Notes under the pieces: generated by a model | The model's database searches: none | Told to the model about the DNA's origin: nothing | Seen by the model: the letters and a program-made list of their open reading frames with translations, nothing else | In this document: piece by piece, positions 37,588 through 47,212 of the stretch | Numbering within the stretch: position 1 is the first letter of the stretch | Layout: each line of letters begins with the position of its first letter | NCBI GenBank assembly: GCA_944322725.1 | Contig: CALUPU010000006.1 | Coordinates: forward strand, 24,534 to 88,533 | Reading direction: 5' to 3' | Source of the DNA: Candidatus Gastranaerophilales bacterium | Lineage (GTDB): Bacteria > Cyanobacteriota > Vampirovibrionia > Gastranaerophilales > Gastranaerophilaceae | Length of the DNA: 64,000 bases | Program-made: the position numbers and the translations under genes

Positions 37588-38651
37588 TATTTTATTAAAG
37601 CCTTTTTCAATTCTTCTTTAAGGATTTTATTGTCATAATCCAATCTGCCGATGAGTTTGTTCAAATGGCGTTGTGTTTCTCTGAATTGAGAAAGGTTTAA
37701 ACTCTGAGCTCCGTCAGAAGAAGCATTATCAGGGTCATTGTGAATTTCTATCATAAGACCGTTTGCTCCTGCCATCAATGCAGCTTTGCTCATAGGTTCT
37801 ACGAGGTATCTTCTGCCTGTTCCGTGGCTCGGGTCTGCTATAATCGGCAGGTGTGAGTATTTTTTAATAATCGGTATTGCCGCTATATCAAGTGTATTTC
37901 TTGTAAATGTGGAGTCAAAGCCTTTTACTCCTCGTTCGCACAGGATAACCTTATCATTATCGTTTGCCATAATGTGTTCTGCTGCAAGCAAGAATTCTCT
38001 TATTGTTGCCGCCGGGCCTCTTTTTAAAAGTACGGGTTTGCCTGCTTTGCCTACAGCTTTGAGGAGTTTAAAGTTCTGCATATTTCTTGCGCCTATTTGA
38101 ATGAGGTCAACATAGTCGCAGAACATATTCACATCTGCTGTATCCATTACTTCTGAAACAACGAGCATATTTGTTTTTTCAGCAGCTTCTTTGAGGTATT
38201 TGAGTCCTTTTTCGCCGAGTCCGTCAAAGTCATAAGGAGAGGTTCTGGGTTTGAAAGCACCGCCTCTTAAAAATTCACAGCCCATTTCTTTTGCTGCATT
38301 TGCCACTTCCATAAGCCAGTCAAAGTCTTTTTCTACAGAGCAGGGACCGACCATCATAACAGGTTTTTCCAGTCCGCCTACTTTGACTCCGTTTCTGAAT
38401 TCTATTACTGTATCTTCTTCTTTTGATTCTCTGGAGGCCAGTTTATACGGCTCCTGTATGAGTTTAACTTCTCTAACGCCTTCAAAAGATGCTACAGATT
38501 GGGGTTCGATAAGTCTTTTATCTCCGATGGCTGCAAGTACTGTCATTACATCGCCATGGTTCAGAACTATTTTAAAACCCTTATTTTCCATATATTTTTT
38601 TACAACATTGATTTGTTCTACTGTTGCTTTGGGTTCCATTATTATTATCAT
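37587..38651 (-). CDS. aroF: 3-deoxy-7-phosphoheptulonate (DAHP) synthase, type I-beta
   Basis: A 354-residue DAHP synthase, first step of the shikimate pathway. Residues 1-70 (MIIIMEPKATVEQINVV...) are the ferredoxin-like regulatory domain of the Thermotoga-type I-beta enzymes; the barrel carries MMVGPCSVE, EFLRGGAFKPRTSPYDFDG, QIGARNMQNF, KRGPAAT, and ADPSHGTGRR. The regulatory domain predicts feedback inhibition by aromatic amino acids. It is followed by the coupled 45-residue gene and preceded by the nucleotidyltransferase gene 27 bases upstream. Confidence 0.93.
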   Translation of the reverse strand: MIIIMEPKATVEQINVVKKYMENKGFKIVLNHGDVMTVLAAIGDKRLIEPQSVASFEGVREVKLIQEPYKLASRESKEEDTVIEFRNGVKVGGLEKPVMMVGPCSVEKDFDWLMEVANAAKEMGCEFLRGGAFKPRTSPYDFDGLGEKGLKYLKEAAEKTNMLVVSEVMDTADVNMFCDYVDLIQIGARNMQNFKLLKAVGKAGKPVLLKRGPAATIREFLLAAEHIMANDNDKVILCERGVKGFDSTFTRNTLDIAAIPIIKKYSHLPIIADPSHGTGRRYLVEPMSKAALMAGANGLMIEIHNDPDNASSDGAQSLNLSQFRETQRHLNKLIGRLDYDNKILKEELKKALIK

Positions 38652-38678
38652 GTTTCGCGTATCCCTTAGTTTTATTAT

Positions 38679-39692
38679 TTATACAAGATTTTTTTCTATT
38701 ATTTTGTCAGCTCCGATAATTTCGTCTTTTACCGATGATTTTATTATTGTGTTGTTTGCACATACGACATTTTTTAGCTGTACATTATCTTTTATTTCTA
38801 TTCCATCCCACAGGATAACGTTATCAAGTGTGACATTTTTACCGATTTTACAGTTATTGCCGATTACAACGTTATTGAGAAATTTTACGCTTTCATCAAT
38901 AGTACAATCTTGTCCTATTGTATAAACCGAGCCGAATTTTCTCATAATATTAGGATCTTTTATCATTACTTTACGATTTAAGGCATCCCAGTTTGATTGT
39001 ATATACTGGTCAATCGTTCCTATATCCGACCAGTAGCAGTATATTCTGTACACATTGATATTTTCTCCGGCTTCAAGAAGGGCGGGAAAAACATTTTTAG
39101 CAAAGTCATACATTTGCCCTTCAGGGATAAAGTCAAAGATTCGTTTATTAAAAACATATATACCTGTATTTATGTAGTTGCTTTTAGCAAGTTCCAGAGG
39201 CGGTTTTTCCTGAAATTCACAAACGGTATGCTCTTTTGACGGAACAACTACGCCGTATTTCGGAACTTCTTCGTGGTCTACGGCAACTATTGCCATTGTG
39301 GCTATACAGCCGCTTTCTTTATGGGATTTAACTATTTTTTCTAAATCTGCATCGTGAAGACCGTCTGCGCTCACTACAATAAAATCTTCTTCATCTTTAA
39401 AGAAAAATTCGCATTTTTTTACACCCCCTGCAGTGCCTGAAAGAGTTTCTTCATAGATACTGTTAAATTGTATATCTACAGGGGAATTTTCACTGTATCT
39501 TTTCCGGATATCTTCTGCAAGATAATGGGTATTCGCAATAACTTTTTCCACCCCGAAATCTTTAAGTTTTTCCAGCAGAATATCCATTACTGGTTTGTTC
39601 AACACCGGTACGAGAGGCTTGGGAACCTTTTGTGTAAGAGGGTCAAGTCTGGAACCGACTCCTGCTGCCATAACCATTGCCTTTTTAATCAA
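38679..39692 (-). CDS. Sugar-phosphate nucleotidyltransferase with left-handed beta-helix
   Basis: A 337-residue protein. The N-terminal nucleotidyltransferase domain has AMVMAAGVGSRLDPLT and VPKPLVPVLNKPVMD, then SADGLHDAD (metal site) and GTIDQYIQSN. Residues 255-330 are hexapeptide repeats (IGNNCKIGKNVTL). It makes an NDP-sugar, such as GDP-mannose or an NDP-glucose, for surface glycans; the exact sugar cannot be fixed. The start is TTG 39692 with GGGAGAG upstream, because the conserved N-terminus begins there. aroF follows. Confidence 0.85.
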   Translation of the reverse strand: MIKKAMVMAAGVGSRLDPLTQKVPKPLVPVLNKPVMDILLEKLKDFGVEKVIANTHYLAEDIRKRYSENSPVDIQFNSIYEETLSGTAGGVKKCEFFFKDEEDFIVVSADGLHDADLEKIVKSHKESGCIATMAIVAVDHEEVPKYGVVVPSKEHTVCEFQEKPPLELAKSNYINTGIYVFNKRIFDFIPEGQMYDFAKNVFPALLEAGENINVYRIYCYWSDIGTIDQYIQSNWDALNRKVMIKDPNIMRKFGSVYTIGQDCTIDESVKFLNNVVIGNNCKIGKNVTLDNVILWDGIEIKDNVQLKNVVCANNTIIKSSVKDEIIGADKIIEKNLV

Positions 39693-39843
39693 AACTGCTC
39701 TCTCCCGAATTAAATATAAACTATGAAAATTGTATTATAAATTTTGAGCCTTGTACATTTTATACGCCTAATTTTAACATTAGGTTCACAATTGGCGGTA
39801 TTTAATGATATCATATTGAAATAAAAAATACGAAAGGAAAGTT

Positions 39844-40674
39844 ATGTTAGATTTATCCGCGACTTATGAGGTTGTTATATTTTCTGTAGGGGACACAAAA
39901 GCAGGCACAAAGATGGGCAAGCTGCAGTTGAAGAATCTCTCTGATGACAGTGTTTTAAACTGTATTCTCTGGGAAGAAACGCTCAATCGTGTTGACAGCA
40001 AGGTTTTTAGAACAGGGAATCATGTGAAAATTCTCGGCGGTTCTTACAATGAAAAATATAATAACTGTCTTGTGTCTAACCTTGAACTTGTTAAAGAAGC
40101 CAAGATAGGTCTGGATAAAGATGAAAGAGACAAGCTGTTTTCTTCAATTGTTGAGTATTCAAACAGGATTGAAGAAGATGATTTGAGGAAATATGTAACG
40201 GAACTTTTATTTGAGTATGAGGATAAATTCAAAATAGCACCTGCAGCAAGGCTTATGCATCACAATTATCTTGGCGGGCTTGTTGAGCACACATTTGAAT
40301 GTCTTGAGATTGCGGATTGTTTGATGAAAAACCTTTACAAAAAAGTGAATGCTTCGTATGTTTATGCAGCTTGTATTTTACATGATTTCGGCAAGATATT
40401 TGAATACAGGATTGATGAAGAATCCGGTTTGATTGAGTATGACGAGGATTTTCCTAAAGAATGGCTTACTCACTCGCAGTGGGGTTTTTCAAACTGTATG
40501 GCAAGAGGATTTAAGACAGTTGCAAAGATGATAGCAGCGCACCATGGAAGAAGCGAGTGGGGTGCGATTGTTGATTTGAATGAGCGTGATTTAGAGCCGT
40601 TATTGTATTTGATTCACCACATTGATGATTTGAGTGCGAAGTTCGGGCGTACTGCAATTGTTGATTTAGGTTAG
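39844..40674 (+). CDS. 3'-5' exoribonuclease YhaM-like (OB fold plus HD)
   Basis: A 276-residue protein with an N-terminal OB-fold (KLQLKNLSDDSVLNCILWEE) and a C-terminal HD domain with HHNYLGGLVEHT, CILHDFGKIFEY and AAHHGRSEWGA. This combination is the YhaM/CBF1 exoribonuclease family, acting on short single-stranded RNA or DNA ends. Length is slightly shorter than Bacillus YhaM (about 314). A GAAAGGAAAG site precedes ATG 39844. A tiny peptide frame begins two bases after its stop. Confidence 0.83.
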   Translation: MLDLSATYEVVIFSVGDTKAGTKMGKLQLKNLSDDSVLNCILWEETLNRVDSKVFRTGNHVKILGGSYNEKYNNCLVSNLELVKEAKIGLDKDERDKLFSSIVEYSNRIEEDDLRKYVTELLFEYEDKFKIAPAARLMHHNYLGGLVEHTFECLEIADCLMKNLYKKVNASYVYAACILHDFGKIFEYRIDEESGLIEYDEDFPKEWLTHSQWGFSNCMARGFKTVAKMIAAHHGRSEWGAIVDLNERDLEPLLYLIHHIDDLSAKFGRTAIVDLG

Positions 40675-40676
40675 TT

Positions 40677-40739
40677 ATGGGTATATTTGATACTTTAGGC
40701 AATTTGATTTTAAGTATACTGACTATTTTCGGCAAGTAG
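40677..40739 (+). CDS. 20-residue amphipathic peptide frame
   Basis: ATG 40677 lies two bases after the exonuclease stop. The frame encodes MGIFDTLGNLILSILTIFGK: N-formyl-Met-Gly-Ile start, hydrophobic residues spaced as in an amphipathic helix, one acidic and one C-terminal basic residue. In length and pattern it resembles phenol-soluble modulins of staphylococci. There is no clear Shine-Dalgarno (TTAGG upstream), so translation would depend on coupling. It may also be chance; I report it with low confidence. Confidence 0.3.
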   Translation: MGIFDTLGNLILSILTIFGK

Positions 40740-40792
40740 TTGGTTAAACCTGCACAAAATATTTAGATAAATAACCTGATACTTCGCTTTTA

Positions 40793-40823
40793 CATAAAAT
40801 AAAAAACCGGAGGTTATCCGGTT
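40793..40823 (-). terminator. Terminator of the minus-strand 40873 gene
   Basis: AACCGGA pairs with TCCGGTT around a five-base loop; read on the minus strand the stem is followed by TTTTTTATTTTAT. It lies about 50 bases beyond the stop of the 40873-41391 gene. Confidence 0.7.
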
Positions 40824-40872
40824 AATAATTAAGCAATAAGTATTTACTAGGGGAATTATATGAGACTTTGTA

Positions 40873-41391
40873 TTAAGCAAAGATGTTTACTATTTTTTCT
40901 TCCTGCTGTTCTTTGCCTTTATTAGTGTTCATTGAGTTGAAAGAGAAGGGATTTGAACCTCTTTTGTCTTTATCAAGTGTTTTGGAATTTGATAATTCGA
41001 TTGTTCCGGGAAGGTTGAAGATATTTTTGATTTCAGATTTTTCTCCTTCTGCAACAGGAGCAATCAATTTGCCTTCAACATTTTTTGCAGCTTTTGTTGC
41101 GCCCTGTGCTGCCATTGTGTTGAGGTATTGTACGTTAGCAATAAAATTCTGGTTTAAGTTGATATCAAGACCTGCATTTCTTACAGCTATTTGTCTTGTT
41201 GTATCGAGGTTTGTTCTCTGGCTGTAAAGGTCGATACCAACTTCGGGTCTTCTGAATTTTGATAAGTCAACTACGTTTGTATCGATAGCAGATTTGCTTT
41301 CGGCTTTTGTGAAAATCTGTTTTGTGATTTCGCCGATTGCAGATGTATCAATGTAGTTTCTGTTTGTATTTAATGTGATGCCAAGACTCAT
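40873..41391 (-). CDS. Unknown soluble protein (172 aa)
   Basis: A 172-residue protein with no signal peptide or membrane segment, rich in Asn, Ser, Thr and Lys, starting MSLGITLNTNRNYID. Repeated motifs such as LDTTRQIAVRNAG and INLNQNFIANVQYL suggest helical repeats; the C-terminus is polar and disordered. I prefer ATG 41391 since AAGGGG lies 10 bases upstream; ATG 41400 is directly beside that site. Family unknown. It is monocistronic with a good terminator. Confidence 0.55.
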   Translation of the reverse strand: MSLGITLNTNRNYIDTSAIGEITKQIFTKAESKSAIDTNVVDLSKFRRPEVGIDLYSQRTNLDTTRQIAVRNAGLDINLNQNFIANVQYLNTMAAQGATKAAKNVEGKLIAPVAEGEKSEIKNIFNLPGTIELSNSKTLDKDKRGSNPFSFNSMNTNKGKEQQEEKIVNIFA

Positions 41392-41519
41392 TTTTATCAT
41401 ACCCCTTATTGCTTGTACTTTTTATATCGGCAAAGTGTAGTGGATACTTTATGTTTTTTAGGTTATAATTTACATAAGTTTACAATTTGGCAAAAGGAAG
41501 GAAAATAGTTGCTTTTCTT

Positions 41520-41547
41520 TTGTATTAACTAAAAAAGATGGTATAAT
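41520..41547 (+). promoter_or_regulatory. ftsH promoter
   Basis: TTGTAT (41520-41525) and, 16 bases on, the extended -10 TGGTATAAT (ending 41547). It lies about 30 bases before ATG 41577, leaving room for a leader with an AGAGGAAATAATA ribosome-binding site. Confidence 0.6.
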
Positions 41548-41576
41548 CTAAAAAAAGACAATTAGAGGAAATAATA

Positions 41577-43448
41577 ATGAACAAAAGCCAATCTACAGGT
41601 ATATGGATAGTAGTTATACTGCTTATTTTGTGTCTTGCTTCGATGTTGTTCCCCGGACAGACTACGGATACTAAGGATATTTCATATTCTCAGTTCTTGA
41701 GTAAGGTACAAAGCGGTCAGATAGCATCTGTGCAGATAGACAAAGACACGCTTATTGCAAAGCCCAAAGCACCTGCAAATGAGCCTGTTACATCTGTTAA
41801 TAAGCAGAAGCACCCAGTAAATATTCAGTACAGAGTTATGCTGCCGATGAATGATATGAGTATTTATCAGAAATTGGAAGATAACAAAGTAGATGTAAAT
41901 GTGAAAAAGCCCAGTGATACTTCGCAATTTATGGGATTTTTGTCTATTATACTTCCGTTTGTGCTGATTATCGGTTTTGTCATTCTTATGGCAAAAACTC
42001 TTCAATCAGGCGGGTCTCAGGCTATGTCTTTTGGCAAGAGCAAGGCTAAGCTTATGCTCGACAGCAAAGTAAAGGTTACGTTCAAAGATGTTGCCGGTAT
42101 TGATGAAGAAAAGCAGGAACTTGAAGAGATTGTTGATTTTCTTAAAAACGGTGAAAAATATATAAAACTCGGTGCCAAAATACCTAAAGGCGTGCTGCTT
42201 GTAGGTGTCCCCGGTACGGGTAAAACCTTAATGGCAAAAGCCGTTGCCGGAGAAGCAGGTGTTCCGTTCTTCTCTATAAGCGGTTCCGACTTTGTTGAAA
42301 TGTTTGTCGGTGTAGGTGCTTCGCGTGTAAGAGACCTTTTTGAACAGGCTAAAAAACATCAGCCCTGTATTATATTTATTGACGAAATTGATGCTGTCGG
42401 CAGACAAAGAGGCGCAGGCATGGGCGGCGGACATGATGAAAGAGAACAGACTCTTAACCAGCTGCTCGTTGAGATGGATGGTTTTGATGAAAACACTAAT
42501 ATAATTGTTATTGCTGCAACTAACAGACCGGATATTTTAGACAATGCACTGTTAAGACCCGGTCGTTTTGACAGACAGATTGTTGTTCACAGACCTGATA
42601 TTCTCGGACGTGAACAGATTCTTAATGTACATGCAAAAAACAAGCCTCTGGCTGATGACGTGGATTTAAAAGTTCTTGCAAAAAGAACACCGGGATTTAC
42701 CGGTGCGGATTTGCAGAACCTTTTGAACGAAGCTGCTTTGCTTGCTGCACGTCATAACAAGGATAAAATTGAAATGCCTGATCTTGAAGAAGCGATAGAC
42801 AAGGTAATTGCAGGACCAGAAAAGAAAAGCAGAATTATTTCTGACGAAGAAAAAGAAAACACGGCTTATCATGAAGTAGGTCACGCACTTCTTGCCAAGC
42901 TGTTAAAAGATACAGACCCGCTTCACAAGGTATCTATTATACCGAGAGGTATGGCTCTTGGTGTAACAATGACGCTGCCTGAAAAAGATCATCTGACATT
43001 GAAAAAATCTCAATTGTTAGACAGGATTACAATGCTTCTGGGCGGCCGTGTTGCTGAGGAAATAGTTTACGGACCTGATTCAATCACGACAGGTGCGCAA
43101 AATGACCTTGAAAAAGTTACTGCAACTGCAAGAAACATGGTCACAACATACGGTATGTCCTTTAAAATGGGTAATATGGCATACGGAAAGAGTGAAGAAC
43201 ATGTATTTATGGGCAGAGATTTCGGGCATTCAAGAGATTACTCCGAAGAAATTGCTGCTGATATTGACAGAGAAGTTAAGAGGATTGTGGATGAAAGATA
43301 CAACCTTGCTAAAGAACTTCTTTTGGGCAACAGAGATATGCTTGAAGTAATTGCAAAAGAATTGCTCGAGCGCGAAACTCTGGATGAAGAAGAATTTGTT
43401 GCAATCATGAAACGTGTGGAAGAATCCAGACAGCCTCATGAGATGTAG
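41577..43448 (+). CDS. ftsH: ATP-dependent zinc metalloprotease FtsH
   Basis: A 623-residue membrane AAA+ protease that degrades misfolded membrane and regulatory proteins. Membrane helices lie at about residues 8-26 and 122-142, with a periplasmic domain between. Walker A is GVPGTGKT (210-217), Walker [13 protein letters not shown], the second region of homology [18 protein letters not shown] and the zinc motif HEVGH (432-436). Length is typical. It has its own promoter and terminator. Confidence 0.97.
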   Translation: MNKSQSTGIWIVVILLILCLASMLFPGQTTDTKDISYSQFLSKVQSGQIASVQIDKDTLIAKPKAPANEPVTSVNKQKHPVNIQYRVMLPMNDMSIYQKLEDNKVDVNVKKPSDTSQFMGFLSIILPFVLIIGFVILMAKTLQSGGSQAMSFGKSKAKLMLDSKVKVTFKDVAGIDEEKQELEEIVDFLKNGEKYIKLGAKIPKGVLLVGVPGTGKTLMAKAVAGEAGVPFFSISGSDFVEMFVGVGASRVRDLFEQAKKHQPCIIFIDEIDAVGRQRGAGMGGGHDEREQTLNQLLVEMDGFDENTNIIVIAATNRPDILDNALLRPGRFDRQIVVHRPDILGREQILNVHAKNKPLADDVDLKVLAKRTPGFTGADLQNLLNEAALLAARHNKDKIEMPDLEEAIDKVIAGPEKKSRIISDEEKENTAYHEVGHALLAKLLKDTDPLHKVSIIPRGMALGVTMTLPEKDHLTLKKSQLLDRITMLLGGRVAEEIVYGPDSITTGAQNDLEKVTATARNMVTTYGMSFKMGNMAYGKSEEHVFMGRDFGHSRDYSEEIAADIDREVKRIVDERYNLAKELLLGNRDMLEVIAKELLERETLDEEEFVAIMKRVEESRQPHEM

Positions 43449-43471
43449 TTTTTTGGGAAAAATTAGAATAA

Positions 43472-43507
43472 AAAAGACCGGTTAAATTACCGGTCTTTTT
43501 TTATTTA
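43472..43507 (+). terminator. Terminator after ftsH
   Basis: AAGACCGGT pairs with ACCGGTCTT around a short loop and is followed by an uninterrupted T run. It lies 24 bases after the ftsH stop. Confidence 0.85.
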
Positions 43508-43534
43508 ACATTATTTTTTTAGTATGATAATCAT

Positions 43535-44920
43535 ATGGAAAAAAAGAATATGAATAAAAAAGTTTATATCGAGACAATGGGCTGTCAGATGAATAAATCT
43601 GACACTGAGAGAATACTCGGGATGCTCTACCACTTTGGATATGAAGAGACATCAGAGTCTAAAGACGCGGATTTATTGATTGTGAACACATGTTCTATTC
43701 GTCAATTGTCTGCAGACAAGGCATACAGCCTTGTGGGCGTGTGGGGTAAATGGAAAAATGATGAACGTCAGAAAGAATTGCAGGGCAAGCCTTTTAAAGA
43801 AATCAAGATAGCCTTCTGCGGTTGTGTTGCTCAGCAGGACAAAGAAAAGCTTTTAAAAAGATTTCCTTATGTAGACCTTGTGTTTGGTACAAACAATGTT
43901 TATGAACTGCCTGACCTTATAAAAAGGATTAATGAAGGTGAGAGAGTTTGTGCTACAAACGAAACGCCGAAAAAATTTACAGACGGTGAAGAAGAAGCAA
44001 AGTATGAAATTAAACGTGCAAAGAGTTTAAATGCGTGGATTCCTATTATGGAAGGCTGCAACAATTTTTGCACATACTGTATTGTGCCTTTTACAAGGGG
44101 AAGAGAAAGAAGCAGGAAGATGTCCGAGATTATTGCAGAGACGAGACAGGCAATAAAAGAGGGATTCAAAGAAATTACTCTTCTCGGGCAGAATGTTGAC
44201 AGTTACGGGAAAAATCTTGAGGCTGAAAACGGTATAGAGCCTACTTTAGCAAATCTTTTAAGAGAACTAAACAAAATCGAAGGCAAGTTTAGAATAAGGT
44301 TTGTAACCTCTTATCCTACGGATATTTCTGATGATTTGATAAAAGCTGTCAAAGAGTGTGATAAGGTTTGTGAATTTTTCCACATTCCGATGCAGTCGGG
44401 AAATTCAAAAGTTCTAAAGGAAATGAACCGGCGTTATAACCGTGAGCAGTACGGTGAAATTGTGAAAAAAATCAGAGAAACTTTTGAAGATGTTGCTATT
44501 ACATCTGACTTTATAGCGGGATTTCCGGGTGAGACAGAGGAAGAATTCCTTGATACGATGAGTGCAATTGATGAGTTTGAACTGGATTACTCAAACACGG
44601 CAGCATATTCACCGCGTGTAAAAACAAAAGCTGCAAAGTGGACTGACAGATTTATTGATGAAGATACAAAATTTGAAAGGCTTGCTCGTCTTAACGAAAA
44701 AAACAGGGAAGCCTGTTTAAAGTCTAACGAAAAATGTGTAGGCAAGACTTTTGAAATTCTTGTTGAATCATATGAAGATAAAGACGGAAAGATTATTCTT
44801 GCGGGTCGTGCTCCGAACAACAAGATAGTACATTTTGAGGGCAGTAAGAATTTAGTTGGTGAATTTGTAAATGTAAAGATTACGGGTGCGAGCACATGGC
44901 ATTTACGAGGTGAATTGTAA
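43535..44920 (+). CDS. miaB: tRNA-2-methylthio-N6-dimethylallyladenosine synthase
   Basis: A 461-residue radical-SAM methylthiotransferase that adds a methylthio group to i6A37 of tRNA made by MiaA. The N-terminal UPF0004 cysteines are in TMGCQMNKSD, VNTCSIR and FCGCVAQ; the radical-SAM cluster is Cys175/179/182 in GCNNFCTYC. The C-terminal TRAM domain follows residue 390. The ATG lies six bases after TATGAT with no clear Shine-Dalgarno, so the mRNA may be leaderless; a later ATG at 43550 is possible. Its stop overlaps the next gene by one base. Confidence 0.95.
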   Translation: MEKKNMNKKVYIETMGCQMNKSDTERILGMLYHFGYEETSESKDADLLIVNTCSIRQLSADKAYSLVGVWGKWKNDERQKELQGKPFKEIKIAFCGCVAQQDKEKLLKRFPYVDLVFGTNNVYELPDLIKRINEGERVCATNETPKKFTDGEEEAKYEIKRAKSLNAWIPIMEGCNNFCTYCIVPFTRGRERSRKMSEIIAETRQAIKEGFKEITLLGQNVDSYGKNLEAENGIEPTLANLLRELNKIEGKFRIRFVTSYPTDISDDLIKAVKECDKVCEFFHIPMQSGNSKVLKEMNRRYNREQYGEIVKKIRETFEDVAITSDFIAGFPGETEEEFLDTMSAIDEFELDYSNTAAYSPRVKTKAAKWTDRFIDEDTKFERLARLNEKNREACLKSNEKCVGKTFEILVESYEDKDGKIILAGRAPNNKIVHFEGSKNLVGEFVNVKITGASTWHLRGEL

Positions 44921-45366
44921 TGAAAAAATTCCTTTTAATTTTATTTGTTTTATTTGTTTTTTCCATGCAGGCAAATGCCCTGAAGATAAAGAATCAGCTT
45001 CAGTTAAACACATTACAAAAAGCTGAAGTTATTTCAGTAGAAGACGCTCTTGAAATTAAAACAAAGATTAACAATGTTTGGACAGCGGCTTATGTATCGA
45101 ATTTAAACTGTCATGAATACAGCAGGGTTTATGCCTTAAAAAGTTCCGGAGGTAATACCTATGTAAGACCGAGACAGCGTACTGTCAGGATTAGCCGTGC
45201 TGTAACAGAATATTTGAACAAAATATTTGATGAACATGAAGGCAATATCTACTTCAAGCCTAACGGAGTCGGATTGTTTGGCAATCTTGTCGGTGAGTTT
45301 TATATTGGAAATGACAGTTTGAGCAAACATCTAATTGATAAGGGATATTGCGATTACGTACAATAA
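44920..45366 (+). CDS. Secreted protein with a weak staphylococcal-nuclease-like C-terminus
   Basis: A 148-residue protein with a signal peptide (1-20, ending at ANA). The C-terminal part (GLFGNLVGEFYIGNDSLSKHLIDKGYCDYVQ, quoted in pieces: GEFYIGNDSLSK, HLIDKGYCDYV) resembles the end of SNase-fold proteins (xxxVxVxGxDVNxxLVxxGxAxxY). The usual Arg/Glu catalytic residues of the nuclease are not evident, so it may be a non-catalytic relative. Its start overlaps the miaB stop by one base. Confidence 0.55.
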   Translation: MKKFLLILFVLFVFSMQANALKIKNQLQLNTLQKAEVISVEDALEIKTKINNVWTAAYVSNLNCHEYSRVYALKSSGGNTYVRPRQRTVRISRAVTEYLNKIFDEHEGNIYFKPNGVGLFGNLVGEFYIGNDSLSKHLIDKGYCDYVQ

Positions 45367-45432
45367 ATGTTGTATAAATTTGTCTAATAAACTATACTGA
45401 CTAGTAAGGAAAACAGTAAAAAGGAGAGTTTT

Positions 45433-46320
45433 ATGGCTATGCGTTTTGATGCGGGCGAGATTATTACGGCAATGATTACGCCGATGGACAAAGACAGAAA
45501 GATTGATTACAAAGCGCTGGAAAAACTCATTGAACATTTGATTGCGACAGGTACGGAAAGCATACTTGTTGCAGGCACTACTGGTGAGTCGCCTACTCTT
45601 ACACATGATGAAGAAGTTGAGTTATTTAATTTTGTTAAAAAAGCTGCTGCGGGACGTGTAAAACTTATTTTTGGAGCAGGTTCCAACTGCACAAAAACTG
45701 CTGTCATGGCTACCAAAAACGCCGAGCAGTGCGGGGCAGACGCTGTTTTGTCAGTAGTTCCTTATTACAACAAGCCTTCTCAAAAAGGTTTAATTGAGCA
45801 TTTTTCAACGATTGCAAAGTCTACTGAATTGCCTGTACTTTTATATAACATTCCCGGCAGAACAGGTATAACTATGAAGCCCGAGACAATTGCTCATCTG
45901 GCTAAAGAGCATAAAAATATTTTTGCTGTTAAGCAGAGTATTGCAGATATGGATGTTATTACAGAGACAAGACGTCTTTGTCCTGATGATTTTGTTATAT
46001 ACTCAGGTGATGACAGTCTTACTCTGCCAATGGTTTCTGTTGGTGCACACGGTGTAATCTCTGTTGCTTCGCACATAATAGGCAGGCAGATGCAAGAAAT
46101 GCTGAATCTCTACAAAAACGGTAAAGTTGATGAGGCTACAAAGATGCATTTGAAGCTGTATCCTTTATTTAAAAAAATCTTTATGGCTCCGAATCCGGTT
46201 CCTGTAAAAGAATGTCTGAAAAAAATGGGTATTATAGAGAATTATGTAAGACGTCCTCTTGTGGAACTTGATTCTGACGAATGCAAAGAGTTGTATGAGG
46301 TTTTAAAAGATTATATTTAA
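45433..46320 (+). CDS. dapA: 4-hydroxy-tetrahydrodipicolinate synthase
   Basis: A 295-residue DapA of the lysine/diaminopimelate pathway. Motifs: AGTTGESPTLTHDE, VVPYYNKPSQKG, LYNIPGRTG with the Tyr and Arg of the active site, and Schiff-base Lys167 in FAVKQS. An AAGGAG site precedes the ATG by eight bases. It is separate from other lysine genes in this window. DapA products feed peptidoglycan cross-linking with murA and glmS. Confidence 0.95.
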   Translation: MAMRFDAGEIITAMITPMDKDRKIDYKALEKLIEHLIATGTESILVAGTTGESPTLTHDEEVELFNFVKKAAAGRVKLIFGAGSNCTKTAVMATKNAEQCGADAVLSVVPYYNKPSQKGLIEHFSTIAKSTELPVLLYNIPGRTGITMKPETIAHLAKEHKNIFAVKQSIADMDVITETRRLCPDDFVIYSGDDSLTLPMVSVGAHGVISVASHIIGRQMQEMLNLYKNGKVDEATKMHLKLYPLFKKIFMAPNPVPVKECLKKMGIIENYVRRPLVELDSDECKELYEVLKDYI

Positions 46321-46355
46321 TAAAGAAGAGCCCGCAGCAGTTACGCTGCGGGCTC
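46318..46355 (-). terminator. Strong hairpin between dapA and the HdeD-like gene
   Basis: GAGCCCGCAGC (46328-46338) pairs perfectly with GCTGCGGGCTC (46345-46355). A T-rich tract (TCTTCTTTATT) follows the stem only when read on the minus strand, so it mainly ends the 46398-46946 transcript, and may also end dapA. Confidence 0.7.
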
Positions 46356-46397
46356 AAAGCAGAACCAAATAATCAATGCGGCTTCTGCTTTAATTTC

Positions 46398-46946
46398 TTA
46401 TGTAGACACCATTCTCGGACAGCCTGCTCCCGTATACACTGAGATTAAAGCTACACCTGAAAGAAGCATGTTGATACCGATTAAGACGCCTATAGTGAAC
46501 AAGGCCGTTCCCGGCATGCCAAAGAGGATGATGAAGGCTAAAGCGAATTGTGCAAGACCGGCAATCAGTCCTACCCACCAGTGTTTAAGCACACCTTTGC
46601 TTTCAAAGGCTATAATCATTGAGTTTATACCTTCAAGTACAAAGTAGATACCCACACCCATTGTTAATAAAAACAGGTTGAACAGAGGACGGATTGTCAA
46701 ATATGCACCGGTACCAATCATTAGCAGTGCTATAATTGCGCTTAGCCATGATTTTTCTATTTCGTCACGTCTGATGATAGAACTTACAAGTTTGTATATC
46801 CCCGCAAGAATCAATGCAACACTTATCATCAAGCTTAATGCCAGTGTAGATACTTGCGGCAGAAGCAAAAGAAGCATCCCGATTATCAGAATGAATATAC
46901 CTTCTATCAGAAACGTATTACAGAATCTTTTTACCATATCTGCCAT
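46398..46946 (-). CDS. HdeD-family (DUF308) membrane protein
   Basis: A 182-residue protein with six membrane helices arranged as three repeated pairs (LIEGIFILIIGMLLLLLPQV, VALILAGIYKLV, and similar), the HdeD/DUF308 pattern. In E. coli HdeD is linked to acid resistance; in other bacteria the role is unknown. The start ATG 46946 has GGAG seven bases upstream; the longer frame from 46970 lacks a site. It is the last chromosomal-type gene before the phage cluster. Confidence 0.8.
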   Translation of the reverse strand: MADMVKRFCNTFLIEGIFILIIGMLLLLLPQVSTLALSLMISVALILAGIYKLVSSIIRRDEIEKSWLSAIIALLMIGTGAYLTIRPLFNLFLLTMGVGIYFVLEGINSMIIAFESKGVLKHWWVGLIAGLAQFALAFIILFGMPGTALFTIGVLIGINMLLSGVALISVYTGAGCPRMVST

Positions 46947-47055
46947 TTTACGACTCCTTTTTCCTTTCACTGTATCATTGTATAGATTTCAACTTGTCTT
47001 TTCATTAGACAAAGCGGGTATGTTATTTTTTAGTACTTTACGACAGTTTTTTTTG

Positions 47056-47161
47056 ATTAAAAAAGTTTATCCTCAAGGATAAAAGAAATGTGCTATATAT
47101 AAAAACGTAAACTGTTTACAAAAAGTTGTAAGCACAATTTACATAAACAGGGACAACTATG
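47056..47161 (+). repeat. Promoter/operator repeat, copy A
   Basis: About 105 bases that recur almost unchanged at 62383-62489. It contains an inverted repeat TTTATCC-TCAA-GGATAAA (47066-47083), an extended -10 TGCTATATA (47091-47099), the palindrome GTAAACTGTTTAC (47107-47119) just downstream, and TGTAA..TTACA (47127-47143), ending at ATGCC. It looks like a promoter with operator sites for a regulator, ahead of the first phage operon. Confidence 0.6.
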
Positions 47162-47212
47162 CCTGAATGTCCTAAAGGCAGATATATACTTCAATTTATA
47201 AGGAGAGAGGTC

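Noticed and set aside
40861..40926. Short frame with an AGGGG site (21 residues)
   Set aside because: It lies antisense to the end of the 40873 gene and has a random-looking composition; the good site is probably chance.
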